From: JAYZBC01 sp036339375
GTDB lineage: Bacteria; Pseudomonadota; Alphaproteobacteria; MPNO01; UBA2964
Direction of reading: 5' to 3'
DNA: 40,191 nt
NCBI GenBank assembly: GCA_036339375.1
Contig: JAYZBC010000090.1
Coordinates: 1 to 40,191, forward strand
The notes under the pieces were generated by a model. The model saw only the letters and a list, made by a program, of their open reading frames with translations, was not told the DNA's origin and searched no databases. Every line of letters starts with the position of its first letter. Position 1 is the first letter of the stretch. The position numbers and the translations under genes are program-made. Positions 1 through 7,054 of this stretch are shown in pieces.

Positions 1-425
1 AAAGCGACCGGCCAGATCAATCTCCTTGGGCGGCATGAACTTCTAAAGAGCTTATTTGTACGGCGAAAATTGGATCTGAGGAACGGCAGATAAAAGGAAA
101 TGAAAACCTATCCATCGTTTGAGTGTATTCCTGTTCGGGGGTGGCGGTAGCAGACTACGCAAATTTGGTTAGTTTCTGCTGAAACCAGTTCTGAATTCAG
201 CATGACGCAAAAAGAGATTTGTTTGTCTGGATTGGTATTATATAGGAGATATCCGGAGTCCCAATTGAGAAATCGGGGGGTATCCCCGGGGTGGGGTATG
301 CATTAGAGCGTTTTACCGCTTTGACCTTGGATAGAGATTTATAACCGAAGTGCCCGCTCTATTGGGGAGCGGTTATGGGAACAGAGGTCATATAGGAGTG
401 AGTAGCCTTGGGAACCAATCGAAAT
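1..425. other. Gene-free stretch before tRNA-Ser
   Basis: No convincing gene is visible in these 425 bases. Short open frames exist (for example from the ATG at 202, about 33 codons) but none resembles a known family. Two GC-rich foldable patches stand out. The first is GGGGTATCCCC at 277-287, merging into CCCCGGGG at 284-291. The second is a 6-bp perfect stem CCGCTC/GAGCGG at 354-359 and 367-372 with a 7-nt loop. The second lies about 54 nt downstream of the tRNA in the tRNA's direction and could mark its 3' processing or termination, but it has no T-tract. A minus-strand gene might start at 36 and run off the left edge. Twelve codons are too few to judge. Confidence 0.5.
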
Positions 426-515
426 TGGCGGAGGGAGAGGGATTCGAACCCTCGATACGGTCACCCGTATACTGATTTAGCAAACCAGCGCCTTCAGCCA
501 CTCGGCCACCCCTCC
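426..515 (-). tRNA. tRNA-Ser (anticodon GCU)
   Basis: Reading the minus strand, the acceptor stem GGAGGGG (515-509) pairs with TCCCTCC, closing with one G-T pair. A G discriminator and an encoded CCA end (428-426) follow. The anticodon loop reads TTTGCTAAA, so the anticodon is GCU and the tRNA decodes AGC/AGU. The long variable arm (TATACGGGTGACCGTATC) and 90-nt length are typical of a class II serine tRNA. The T arm GAGGG-TTCGAAT-CCCTC is intact. Confidence 0.97.
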
Positions 516-553
516 GCCGTGGAGTGGTGTTGTTACACGCTGTATGCGGGGCT

Positions 554-583
554 TTTCTAGGGCACAGCTATAGATAATGTCAA
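554..583 (-). promoter_or_regulatory. Probable promoter of tRNA-Ser
   Basis: On the minus strand a perfect -35 hexamer TTGACA (583-578) is followed after 18 nt by TAGAAA (559-554), which matches the -10 consensus at four of six positions. Transcription would begin roughly 30 nt upstream of the mature tRNA. The sequence just after the -10 is GC-rich (GCCCCGC), as in stable-RNA promoters under growth-rate or stringent control. The promoter call is from sequence; the regulation is inference. Confidence 0.5.
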
Positions 584-625
584 CGTCCGCGTGGTTGTTG
601 AGTTCAAATTTTTCCTTTTAAACTG

Positions 626-1252
626 TTAGCCCGGTTTTTGCGCATCCAAACCACGCTGGACGCCTGGTCGTTCTTCCAGTGCTTTAAACCAGCGGCTTAC
701 GTTAGGAAATTCATCAAAACTAATCCCCTGCCATTCGTATCGCATAATCCAGGGGAAAACAGCAATATCTGCAATCGTAAATTCTCCCGCAGCTATCCAT
801 TCTTGTTCATTAAGACGATCATCCAACACCCCCCAAAGTCGCCTTGTTTCATTAGTGTAACGTTCGATACCGTAAGGAACCCTCTCGGGTGCCGCACGCC
901 TGAAATGATGGGCTTGTCCAAAATTAGGCCCTATTCCACCCATTTGAAACATAAGCCACTGCATTACCTCGTAACGCTTATTCAACGCTTGGGGAAACAA
1001 GTTTCCATGTTTTTCACCCATATACATTAGGATTGCCCCCGATTCAAATAGGGTAAAAGGCTTCCCACCCGGACCATCCTGATCAATCACAACGGGTATT
1101 TTTTGATTTGGGTTTAATGCAGTGAATTCAGGTGTAAATTGCTCACCATTACCCAAAGCGATCGGATGAATTTTGTAATCTACCTCCAACTCCTCGACCA
1201 TAATGTTAACTTTTCGACCGTTAGAGGTTGGCCAGTTATAAATGTCGTACAT
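626..1252 (-). CDS. Glutathione S-transferase, YfcG/YghU (Nu-class) like, copy 1
   Basis: This 208-residue cytosolic protein has a thioredoxin-like N-terminal domain (about 1-85) and an all-helical C-terminal domain (about 90-200). The N-terminal segment WPTSNGRKV carries Thr9 and Asn11, the residues that replace the usual Tyr/Ser/Cys of other GSTs in E. coli YfcG. The glutathione-binding stretch PNQKIPVVID and the FESGAI motif (Glu-Ser contacting the gamma-Glu of glutathione) are both present. YfcG and YghU bind two glutathiones or GSSG and act mainly as disulfide-bond reductases. It is the last gene of a three-gene tandem on this strand, 41 bp after the middle copy. The class assignment is firm; the substrate is unknown. 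Confidence 0.93.
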   Translation of the reverse strand: MYDIYNWPTSNGRKVNIMVEELEVDYKIHPIALGNGEQFTPEFTALNPNQKIPVVIDQDGPGGKPFTLFESGAILMYMGEKHGNLFPQALNKRYEVMQWLMFQMGGIGPNFGQAHHFRRAAPERVPYGIERYTNETRRLWGVLDDRLNEQEWIAAGEFTIADIAVFPWIMRYEWQGISFDEFPNVSRWFKALEERPGVQRGLDAQKPG

Positions 1253-1293
1253 TAATTTAATTTTCCTTATTTAATTTTTGTTTGTGGACCAAG

Positions 1294-1926
1294 CTAGCTC
1301 GGTACACCCATACCCCGAACAATTGCAGACCTCTTTGAAAGCCTATTAAACCAGTTTTTGACTCCAACAAAGTCGTCGAGATTTAAACCAAAGGCCTCAT
1401 GACGCTCAATCCAGGGATAGGCCGCCATATCTGCAATTGTGTAGGTTTTTCCTAAAAATTCAAATTCACGCAGCCTGAAATCCAATACACCTACCAGTCG
1501 CTGCATTTCTTGAGCATAACGTTTCTGCCCATATTCAACGGCTGTCTTTTCTGCCCAGCCCGGCGCTTGATGATTAAAATGATAAAGTTGAACAAAATTT
1601 GGCGCCAAACCGGTTATAATAAACGTTAACCACTGCAAGCATTCTAGTTTGGTGACTTCTTCATTTCCGAAAAATCGTCCCGACTTTCCTGCCAAATATT
1701 GGAGAATAGCACCGGTTTCAAAGACCCTGATACTTTTTTCACCTGGTCCTTTTTGATCAACAATAGCAGGAATTTTTTGGTTAGGGTTTATTTTACGGTA
1801 CGCGGGTTGGTGTTGCTCACCCTTTCTTATATCAACCTTGTGGATGTTATAAACAAAACCACATTCCTCAAGGGCAATAGACACCTTTTTACCGTTTGGC
1901 GTATCACAAGTATAAAGGTCTATCAT
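1294..1926 (-). CDS. Glutathione S-transferase, YfcG/YghU-like, divergent middle copy
   Basis: This 210-residue GST has the same fold and length as its neighbours: thioredoxin-like domain first, helical domain after about residue 88. Thr9, Asn11 and the FETGAI glutathione-binding motif are kept. However, the proline before Thr9 is Asp (CDTPNG rather than WPTPNG), and the conserved MGG(I/V)GP turn of the helical domain reads ITGLAP. These changes flank the active site, so this copy may have a different substrate or reduced activity. The upstream copy ends only 6 bp before this start, so the two are almost certainly co-transcribed. It is clearly a GST paralogue; any specialised role is inference. 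Confidence 0.92.
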   Translation of the reverse strand: MIDLYTCDTPNGKKVSIALEECGFVYNIHKVDIRKGEQHQPAYRKINPNQKIPAIVDQKGPGEKSIRVFETGAILQYLAGKSGRFFGNEEVTKLECLQWLTFIITGLAPNFVQLYHFNHQAPGWAEKTAVEYGQKRYAQEMQRLVGVLDFRLREFEFLGKTYTIADMAAYPWIERHEAFGLNLDDFVGVKNWFNRLSKRSAIVRGMGVPS

Positions 1927-1932
1927 TTATAA

Positions 1933-2664
1933 TTAGCCACCGCTCTGACCCTGGTTTCTCTGGGTCTTACCATACATTATTTCCCATTGTTTGTCGGTGT
2001 GGGCGCCTCGTCTTCCTTGGTCAGCAAGGACTTTTAGTGCCTTTTCGACATTTGGACGGGCCCAAATCGTGTCACGCCAACGCTTCATGTTAGGATATTC
2101 ATCCTCCGTAACACCTTGTCGCTCTGGAAACCTGACCCAAGGAAAAATAGCGATATCTGCAATTGTATATCGATCCGCTGCCACAAAATCTCTGTCCTCT
2201 AGACGGCGATCTAAGACACCATAAAGCCGGTTGGCCTCGTTAACGTATCGGTCAATTCCGTATTGGATTTTATCTACAGGCATACGTTGACGGGCGTAAT
2301 CATTAAAATGGTGAGACTGTCCCAGCATAGGACCAACCCCACCCATCTGAAACATCAGCCACTGCAGGGTATCAAAGAAAGCAGCGGGTTCTAATGCCTC
2401 GTCAGGTAACAATTGTGCAGACTTTCTACCCAAATATATGAGCATTGCCCCGGATTCGAAAATTGAGATTGGCTTACCCTCAGGCCCATCTTGATCTACC
2501 ATTGCCGGCATTTTATTATTTGGGCTTATTTTTAAAAATTCCTGTTCAAACTGTTCACCCTCACCGATGTTGACTGGATGCACGTTGTAATCGTATGCAA
2601 TTTCTTCCAACATAATGTGAACCTTGTGTCCGTTTGGTGTGGGCCAAGTGTATAGGTCTATCAT
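1933..2664 (-). CDS. Glutathione S-transferase, YghU/YfcG-like, copy 3 (first in operon)
   Basis: This 243-residue GST is the promoter-proximal gene of the triplet. The N-terminus WPTPNGHKV carries Thr9 and Asn11, followed by PNNKMPAMVD and the FESGAM glutathione-binding motif. The helical domain has the canonical MGGVGPMLGQSHHF segment, the part best conserved with E. coli YfcG and YghU. Compared with the other two copies it has a C-terminal extension of about 35 polar residues (through TDKQWEIMYGKTQ), a tail also seen in YghU-type proteins. It is divergent from the MFS genes across a 131-bp gap. Likely function: glutathione-dependent disulfide or peroxide reduction, or conjugation, in the cytosol. 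Confidence 0.94.
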   Translation of the reverse strand: MIDLYTWPTPNGHKVHIMLEEIAYDYNVHPVNIGEGEQFEQEFLKISPNNKMPAMVDQDGPEGKPISIFESGAMLIYLGRKSAQLLPDEALEPAAFFDTLQWLMFQMGGVGPMLGQSHHFNDYARQRMPVDKIQYGIDRYVNEANRLYGVLDRRLEDRDFVAADRYTIADIAIFPWVRFPERQGVTEDEYPNMKRWRDTIWARPNVEKALKVLADQGRRGAHTDKQWEIMYGKTQRNQGQSGG

Positions 2665-2772
2665 AGTGTTACCCTTAGAAACTTATTTTAATCACCAAAT
2701 AGTCTTGTTCGTACTTCAGGTCTACCCCCATTTGCGGATTCGAACAGAACACCGCATGCTAAAGAGCTTATC

Positions 2773-2799
2773 AGGATCAAAATGTTTCCTATAAAATGA
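2773..2799 (+). promoter_or_regulatory. Possible 5-codon leader ORF coupled to the MFS gene start
   Basis: The MFS start codon at 2796 lacks a well-spaced ribosome binding site of its own; the nearest AGGA (2773-2776) is about 20 nt away. That AGGA is correctly spaced from an ATG at 2782, which opens a tiny frame MFPIK ending in a TGA (2797-2799) that overlaps the MFS ATG as ATGA. This arrangement would allow translational coupling. It may also be chance, because five codons carry little information. Confidence 0.3.
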
Positions 2800-4058
2800 A
2801 CAATTTATCTGCACCAACTGTGCCGACGCACTACCCATGGAGGCTACAACTACCCATCTACGCCAGTGGATTTTTTAACGGTAACGTGTACTTCTTGACT
2901 GGAATTTTAATGCCTTTATGGGCTGCAATCATCGTAAAAGAACCGTTTCTGATCGGCGTTGTAGTCGCCTCCAGACAGGTACTACCGGTTTTACTATCAA
3001 TCCCAGGTGGAGCCCTTATGGATCGATTCGGCGCGCGCCGCATCATGTTAGTAGCTGGAGCGATTGGTGTAATTTCCATGTTAGCTTTTCCCTTTTTCCC
3101 ATTTTTAACGATGATTATAGTTTTACAAATGTTGAATGGATTGTCGGAATCTCTGGGTTGGGTTGGGAGCCAAACTTTAGTTGGCCAGACCCTCAAAGGA
3201 CACGCTACGTATGCTGGCAGATTGAGTTTCGCTTTAAGGTTGGGTGGTTTTTTTGGGCCATGGTTTTCAGGTATAGCATGGCACAGTTATGGGCCCACTT
3301 TTGGATTTTATTTTATGGCATTGTGGATAGCTTCTGGCTGGTTTGCTGGTTGGTTAGTTCCCGTTATGAAAACGAATAGTTTAAATGACAAAAAAACAAA
3401 AGTAAGTCTTCGTACAATTATCCCAAAATATTCAGACTATGTCTCTACCTTTCGATTGCTTGGGATTGGCTCGGTCATGCTTGTTACAGTAGTGACACTG
3501 GCAAGACAAACCGGGTCCGGAATACAACTCTCATTTTATCCGATATGGCTTAACCAGCTTGGAATTACAGCCGCCGATATAGGATTTATGATTGGGTGTA
3601 GTCATATATTGTCCGCTTCGTCATCACTCTCTGTAGGGTGGGTAACACGGTGGATTAAGGCTCATTGGCTGCTGATACTTACTGTCGGACTGTCGGTGGC
3701 GGTCATGGCCGGTACACCCCTCTTTGGAAGTGCTTATATAAACGTGCCCGGTGTAGGAAAAATTTACTTTATTTTGTTAGGGGTTATTTGTTTGCGTGGC
3801 TTGACCCAGGGCTGGAATATGCCCCTGATGATGTCGATAGGGATGCAAGCCGTTTCGGCCAACGATCAAGGTAAAGTCGTCGCCTTGCGTATTACTACCA
3901 ATCGTTTAGCGTCTGCAATTATTCCACTCTTAATGGGTGCCATCGCGCAATGGGTTGGCTTGGAAGCAAGTTTTTACGTAATCGGAGGCTTAGGGCTCGG
4001 TGGTTTGTTGTTAACTACTCTTTGGATGGTAAAATCGTCAGCCGTTAGAAAGGGATAG
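2796..4058 (+). CDS. Major facilitator superfamily (MFS) transporter, copy 1
   Basis: This 420-residue inner-membrane protein has about 12 hydrophobic segments, the normal size and layout for MFS drug/metabolite antiporters. The MFS motif A lies between helices 2 and 3 as GGALMDRFGARR (about 71-82). A characteristic segment ARQTGSGIQLSFYPIWL sits in the second half and is shared almost word for word with the next gene. It forms a tandem paralogous pair with that gene (20-bp gap, same strand), so the two are probably co-transcribed. The neighbours (glutathione transferases divergently, a dioxygenase downstream) suggest export or uptake of an organic compound. The substrate is not recognisable. 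Confidence 0.92.
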   Translation: MNNLSAPTVPTHYPWRLQLPIYASGFFNGNVYFLTGILMPLWAAIIVKEPFLIGVVVASRQVLPVLLSIPGGALMDRFGARRIMLVAGAIGVISMLAFPFFPFLTMIIVLQMLNGLSESLGWVGSQTLVGQTLKGHATYAGRLSFALRLGGFFGPWFSGIAWHSYGPTFGFYFMALWIASGWFAGWLVPVMKTNSLNDKKTKVSLRTIIPKYSDYVSTFRLLGIGSVMLVTVVTLARQTGSGIQLSFYPIWLNQLGITAADIGFMIGCSHILSASSSLSVGWVTRWIKAHWLLILTVGLSVAVMAGTPLFGSAYINVPGVGKIYFILLGVICLRGLTQGWNMPLMMSIGMQAVSANDQGKVVALRITTNRLASAIIPLLMGAIAQWVGLEASFYVIGGLGLGGLLLTTLWMVKSSAVRKG

Positions 4059-4078
4059 TTTTATAATCTTTCAAGACA

Positions 4079-5362
4079 ATGACTGAAAATCCTAGTGAAA
4101 CATATTCCCTAAGGGTTCAAACCGCTGTTTATGGTACTGGCTTCTTTAACGGCACCACTCAGACAATGGCAACAATGATTGTTGCCCTGATGCTCGCCGG
4201 TATATTTAGTGACCAGCTACTTTTCCTTATCGGCTTAATAATCGCGGCTCGTCAATTTTTAACGGTTAGCATGTCAATTTATGGGGGTGCCCTGATGGAC
4301 CGCTATGGAACCAGGAAAATTGTGATTTGCTTTGGTTTTATTGGTGTCATAGCGGCTCTAATTTATCCGCTTTTTATAGGTGACCTGGGGAACTTTCCTG
4401 AAACACAAATTTTAAACCCTGGTTTAGGCCTAGTTGCTGGATTGATATTGGTCCAAATGATTTCAGGGTATTCGGAAGCGGTGACTTGGATTGGGAGTCA
4501 AGCTCTGGTCGGACAATTGATGAAAGGACATCCCGTTTACGCCGGCCGAATGACGTTTGTTGCCCGTATTGGTGGTTTTGTGGGGCCTCCCGCAGTGGGA
4601 ATTTTTTGGGACTATTATGGAATGTGGGGCGCTTTCTGTTTTCTTTCCCTATGGATCCTTGGTGGATTATTGGCAGCAATCTTTTTACCAAGATTTACCC
4701 CCCATAAATTAGAAAAAAATGTAGGAACAATAGCCTCAGAGGGTTATAGGAATAAAACTGTTACAAGCGATTACGGAGCTACACTCCGGTTATTGTTAAT
4801 TCCTGCTATTGCCCTAGTGATTATGATCACCGTAATGAGGCAAACGGGTTCAGGCGTGCAGAGTTCTTTCTACGTTGTTTGGTTAAGAGATGAAATTGGA
4901 CTGTCGGGTCAGTTGATCGGTTGGCTTATAGGGGGGGCAAATGCGGCATCCGCCATAGCAGCTCTTGGGATGGGGGGGCTGACAAGGCGTTTTACAACCC
5001 ACTGGTCCTTAATAGTAATGATTGTTCTTTCAATCTTTGGCATAGCTATTACGCCCGCACTTGGTGACATTTATATTTTGCTTATGATGGCCATATGCCT
5101 CCGCGGAGCAGCGCAAGGTCTTAACCTTCCTTTAATGATGACCATTATGGCTCGAAACGTTGGCCTGAATTTGCAGGCGCGCGTTACAGCACTTCGTATT
5201 ACTTTCAACCGGTTTGGAGGCATGATAATTCCCCCAATAATGGGAGGGCTAGCGGAACTCTTCGGTTTAGGAAATAGCTTCTATATAATTGGGGGTGCCG
5301 GTTTATTAGGGATTCTGTTGCTCAGCATATGGGTCGCCAGATCACCTTCGTTTAAGAACTAA
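4079..5362 (+). CDS. Major facilitator superfamily (MFS) transporter, copy 2
   Basis: This 427-residue, 12-segment inner-membrane permease is paralogous to the preceding gene along its whole length. Shared markers are GGALMDRYGTRK (motif A, about 69-80), the helix 4 region with a SEAVTWIGSQALVGQ-type segment, RQTGSGVQSSFYVVWL after the central loop, and a region around CLRGAAQGLNLPLMM. The two genes look like an old tandem duplication that has diverged rather than a recent copy. They might work as two carriers with different substrates or as a heteromeric pair. Two half-size proteins can be excluded, since each is a complete MFS protein. The gene ends 60 bp before the convergent dioxygenase gene. 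Confidence 0.92.
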   Translation: MTENPSETYSLRVQTAVYGTGFFNGTTQTMATMIVALMLAGIFSDQLLFLIGLIIAARQFLTVSMSIYGGALMDRYGTRKIVICFGFIGVIAALIYPLFIGDLGNFPETQILNPGLGLVAGLILVQMISGYSEAVTWIGSQALVGQLMKGHPVYAGRMTFVARIGGFVGPPAVGIFWDYYGMWGAFCFLSLWILGGLLAAIFLPRFTPHKLEKNVGTIASEGYRNKTVTSDYGATLRLLLIPAIALVIMITVMRQTGSGVQSSFYVVWLRDEIGLSGQLIGWLIGGANAASAIAALGMGGLTRRFTTHWSLIVMIVLSIFGIAITPALGDIYILLMMAICLRGAAQGLNLPLMMTIMARNVGLNLQARVTALRITFNRFGGMIIPPIMGGLAELFGLGNSFYIIGGAGLLGILLLSIWVARSPSFKN

Positions 5363-5422
5363 AAGGCAACCGAAGCAGGTTCAGATCATAATTTTTTAAC
5401 TCGCCAAAAACATTAGAAGATA

Positions 5423-5451
5423 GGTGTTAATAGGGGATTTCTCCTAACACC
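5423..5451. terminator. Hairpin between convergent MFS and dioxygenase genes
   Basis: GGTGTTA (5423-5429) pairs with TAACACC (5445-5451), and inside it GGGG (5433-5436) pairs with CTCC (5441-5444) around an ATTT loop, leaving a three-base bulge. The hairpin covers the stop codon of the minus-strand dioxygenase gene and lies 60 bp past the MFS stop. It could limit read-through in both directions. There is no T-tract, so it is not a classical rho-independent terminator. Confidence 0.35.
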
Positions 5452-6284
5452 GTGGTTCGATGCATTCTCCGTGCTTGCCCCTCTGGCACACCTCCAGTTG
5501 CTAAATGAATGGTTGAACGGTTGTCCCACATAAGCAGGTCTCCTACAGTCCAACGATGCCGATAAACGAAATCTCTGTTTTGACAATGTCCAAAAAGTTG
5601 ATCCAGGAGTGATTGAGCTTCTTCATTCTCCATACCCTTAATGCTTATTGTAAACCGTGGAGAAACATACAAGGCCTTTTTCCCCGTATAAGGGTGGGTA
5701 CGAACTATGGGGTGGTGAGAATCTGGGGGCGAACGTTTTTCGTAATAATCTTTATCATCTCCATGGAGTACCTTCGCTGCGAGGCGTCGGTTTTTTAATC
5801 GGTTAAAACTGTGAATACCCACAAGTCCTTTTAACCTGTCCTTCATTTTCCCACTTAAAGTCTCATAGGCTTTAATCATATTGATCCACTCAGTATCACC
5901 ACCATCTTTGGGTACCTTTATCGCATGAAGCATCGTATAGCCTGTGGGTTGTTCCACATAGGAATGATCAGAATGCCACTCGCTTCCTCCATCGGGTAGC
6001 CCCACGTATTTCCCATTTCTGGTTTCATTAGACAAAATCATAACTTCCGGATGATTTTTCATCAGATATTCAGGGGAAATATGATACTGAATTTCTCCAA
6101 AACGCTGAGCAAATGTTGTTTGTGAGGCTGGTGACAGTTCTTGGCTTTTAACAACCAGAACGATATTTTGATGAAACTGTTCTCGAAAAAACTCAAATTC
6201 TTTTTGATCGAGAGTCGCCACGTCAATACCTGAAACCTCGGCTCCGAGTGACTGAGACAGCGGACGAATATCCATGTCGAACAA
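5427..6284 (-). CDS. TauD/TfdA-family Fe(II)/2-oxoglutarate-dependent dioxygenase
   Basis: This 285-residue cytosolic enzyme has the complete TauD/TfdA metal site. His104-x-Asp106 lies in EWHSDHSY and the distal His260 in RSTIHLATGG. The 2-oxoglutarate-binding arginine is in the region ARRMHRTTVLGE (Arg272/273/276). The family couples decarboxylation of 2-oxoglutarate to hydroxylation of a substrate such as taurine, alkylsulfonates, 2,4-D-like aryloxy acids or other carboxylates, often releasing a leaving group. An AAGGA ribosome binding site lies about 9 nt before the ATG. It is divergent from the CMD-like gene, with inverted repeats between them. There is no sulfonate ABC transporter nearby, so taurine is not specifically suggested. 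Confidence 0.94.
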   Translation of the reverse strand: MFDMDIRPLSQSLGAEVSGIDVATLDQKEFEFFREQFHQNIVLVVKSQELSPASQTTFAQRFGEIQYHISPEYLMKNHPEVMILSNETRNGKYVGLPDGGSEWHSDHSYVEQPTGYTMLHAIKVPKDGGDTEWINMIKAYETLSGKMKDRLKGLVGIHSFNRLKNRRLAAKVLHGDDKDYYEKRSPPDSHHPIVRTHPYTGKKALYVSPRFTISIKGMENEEAQSLLDQLFGHCQNRDFVYRHRWTVGDLLMWDNRSTIHLATGGVPEGQARRMHRTTVLGEIPY

Positions 6285-6324
6285 TCCTTAGTCTATTCCA
6301 ACACTCTAAAAGCTGGACATTTCA

Positions 6325-6368
6325 AATATAATTATATTCCAAATTTTAGTTAAACTATAGAACTAAAA
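6325..6368. promoter_or_regulatory. Paired inverted repeats in the dioxygenase/CMD divergent promoter region
   Basis: Two perfect symmetric elements lie close together. One is the 14-bp palindrome AATATAATTATATT at 6325-6338. The other is an 8-bp inverted repeat TTTTAGTT (6344-6351) and AACTAAAA (6361-6368) with a 9-nt spacer. The spacer and right arm contain TATAGA (6356-6361), a possible -10 box for the plus-strand gene. The layout fits an operator for a dimeric regulator controlling both directions. The region is AT-rich, so chance palindromes are possible; no regulator gene is adjacent. Confidence 0.4.
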
Positions 6369-6414
6369 GGAATTTGGGTCGACACTAAGCTTATAAATTG
6401 ATGAAAGGAAATTT

Positions 6415-6972
6415 ATGATGGCCCGTATAGAACCAATCCCAATGGACCAGATGACATCAGTTCAAAAACGAATCAACGACGAAATTGCAGGGACAAGGGG
6501 TGGAGGAGCGGCAAAGGGGCCGTTCGCTCTCTGGCTTCGTACACCAGAATTAGCTGACAAGGCGAATGCTTTCGGAAGTTACCTGCGTCACCAAACATCA
6601 GTCCCACAAAATCTTGTTGAACTAGCAGTACTTACAATTGCGCGTGCTTACAGCGCACAATATGAATGGCACGCACATATTGCGACCTGGGGGAAATTAG
6701 GCCTGGATGCAGAAATAGCTGAGGCAATCAAAGTGGGTAAAAAACCGAGCCTCAAAACGGATGAAGACAAAATTGTTTATGCAATAACTAAGATGATAAC
6801 GGAAGAAAAAGAGTTGGACGAACAAACGTACGCAAAATCCAAAACAATTCTTGGTGAACAGATGACGCTTGAACTTGTTACGATAATTGGATTTTACACG
6901 ATGGTGGCGATAGTCCTCATTGCCTTCCAGGTCGATATTCCTGACGGGGGCCAAAATCCTTTACCTGTATAA
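6415..6972 (+). CDS. Carboxymuconolactone decarboxylase (CMD)/AhpD-like protein
   Basis: This 185-residue all-helical cytosolic protein belongs to the CMD/AhpD-like family, recognised by the segment LAVLTIARAYSAQYEWHAHIA (about 70-90) with the Glu84-x-His86-x-His88 pattern. The CxxC pair that gives AhpD its peroxidase activity is absent, so a thiol-peroxidase role is unlikely. Related proteins include gamma-carboxymuconolactone decarboxylase of protocatechuate breakdown and many of unknown function. The start is ATGATG, preceded by AAAGGA (6404-6409) at 5 nt from the first ATG and 8 nt from the second, so 6418 is equally possible. It precedes the bicupin gene by 82 bp on the same strand, so co-transcription is likely. 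Confidence 0.88.
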   Translation: MMARIEPIPMDQMTSVQKRINDEIAGTRGGGAAKGPFALWLRTPELADKANAFGSYLRHQTSVPQNLVELAVLTIARAYSAQYEWHAHIATWGKLGLDAEIAEAIKVGKKPSLKTDEDKIVYAITKMITEEKELDEQTYAKSKTILGEQMTLELVTIIGFYTMVAIVLIAFQVDIPDGGQNPLPV

Positions 6973-7054
6973 AAAATTACTTAGACCTAGTATTTATGCA
7001 GTCAAGTTTTAGAAAAAATAAGACATAAACATAGTGTTAAAAACAGGGAAATAA

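Noticed and set aside
1..36. Minus-strand frame starting at 36 (MPPKEIDLAGRF) running off the left edge
   Set aside because: Only twelve codons are visible, with a weak AGAAG upstream. Not enough to call a gene.
202..306. Short plus-strand frame of about 33 codons
   Set aside because: No ribosome site, no family resemblance, low-complexity GC patch inside.
4374..4691. Minus-strand frame inside the second MFS gene
   Set aside because: Antisense of a clear MFS protein, no independent motifs.
6415..6972. Calling the CMD-like gene ahpD
   Set aside because: The CxxC redox pair required for AhpD activity is absent.
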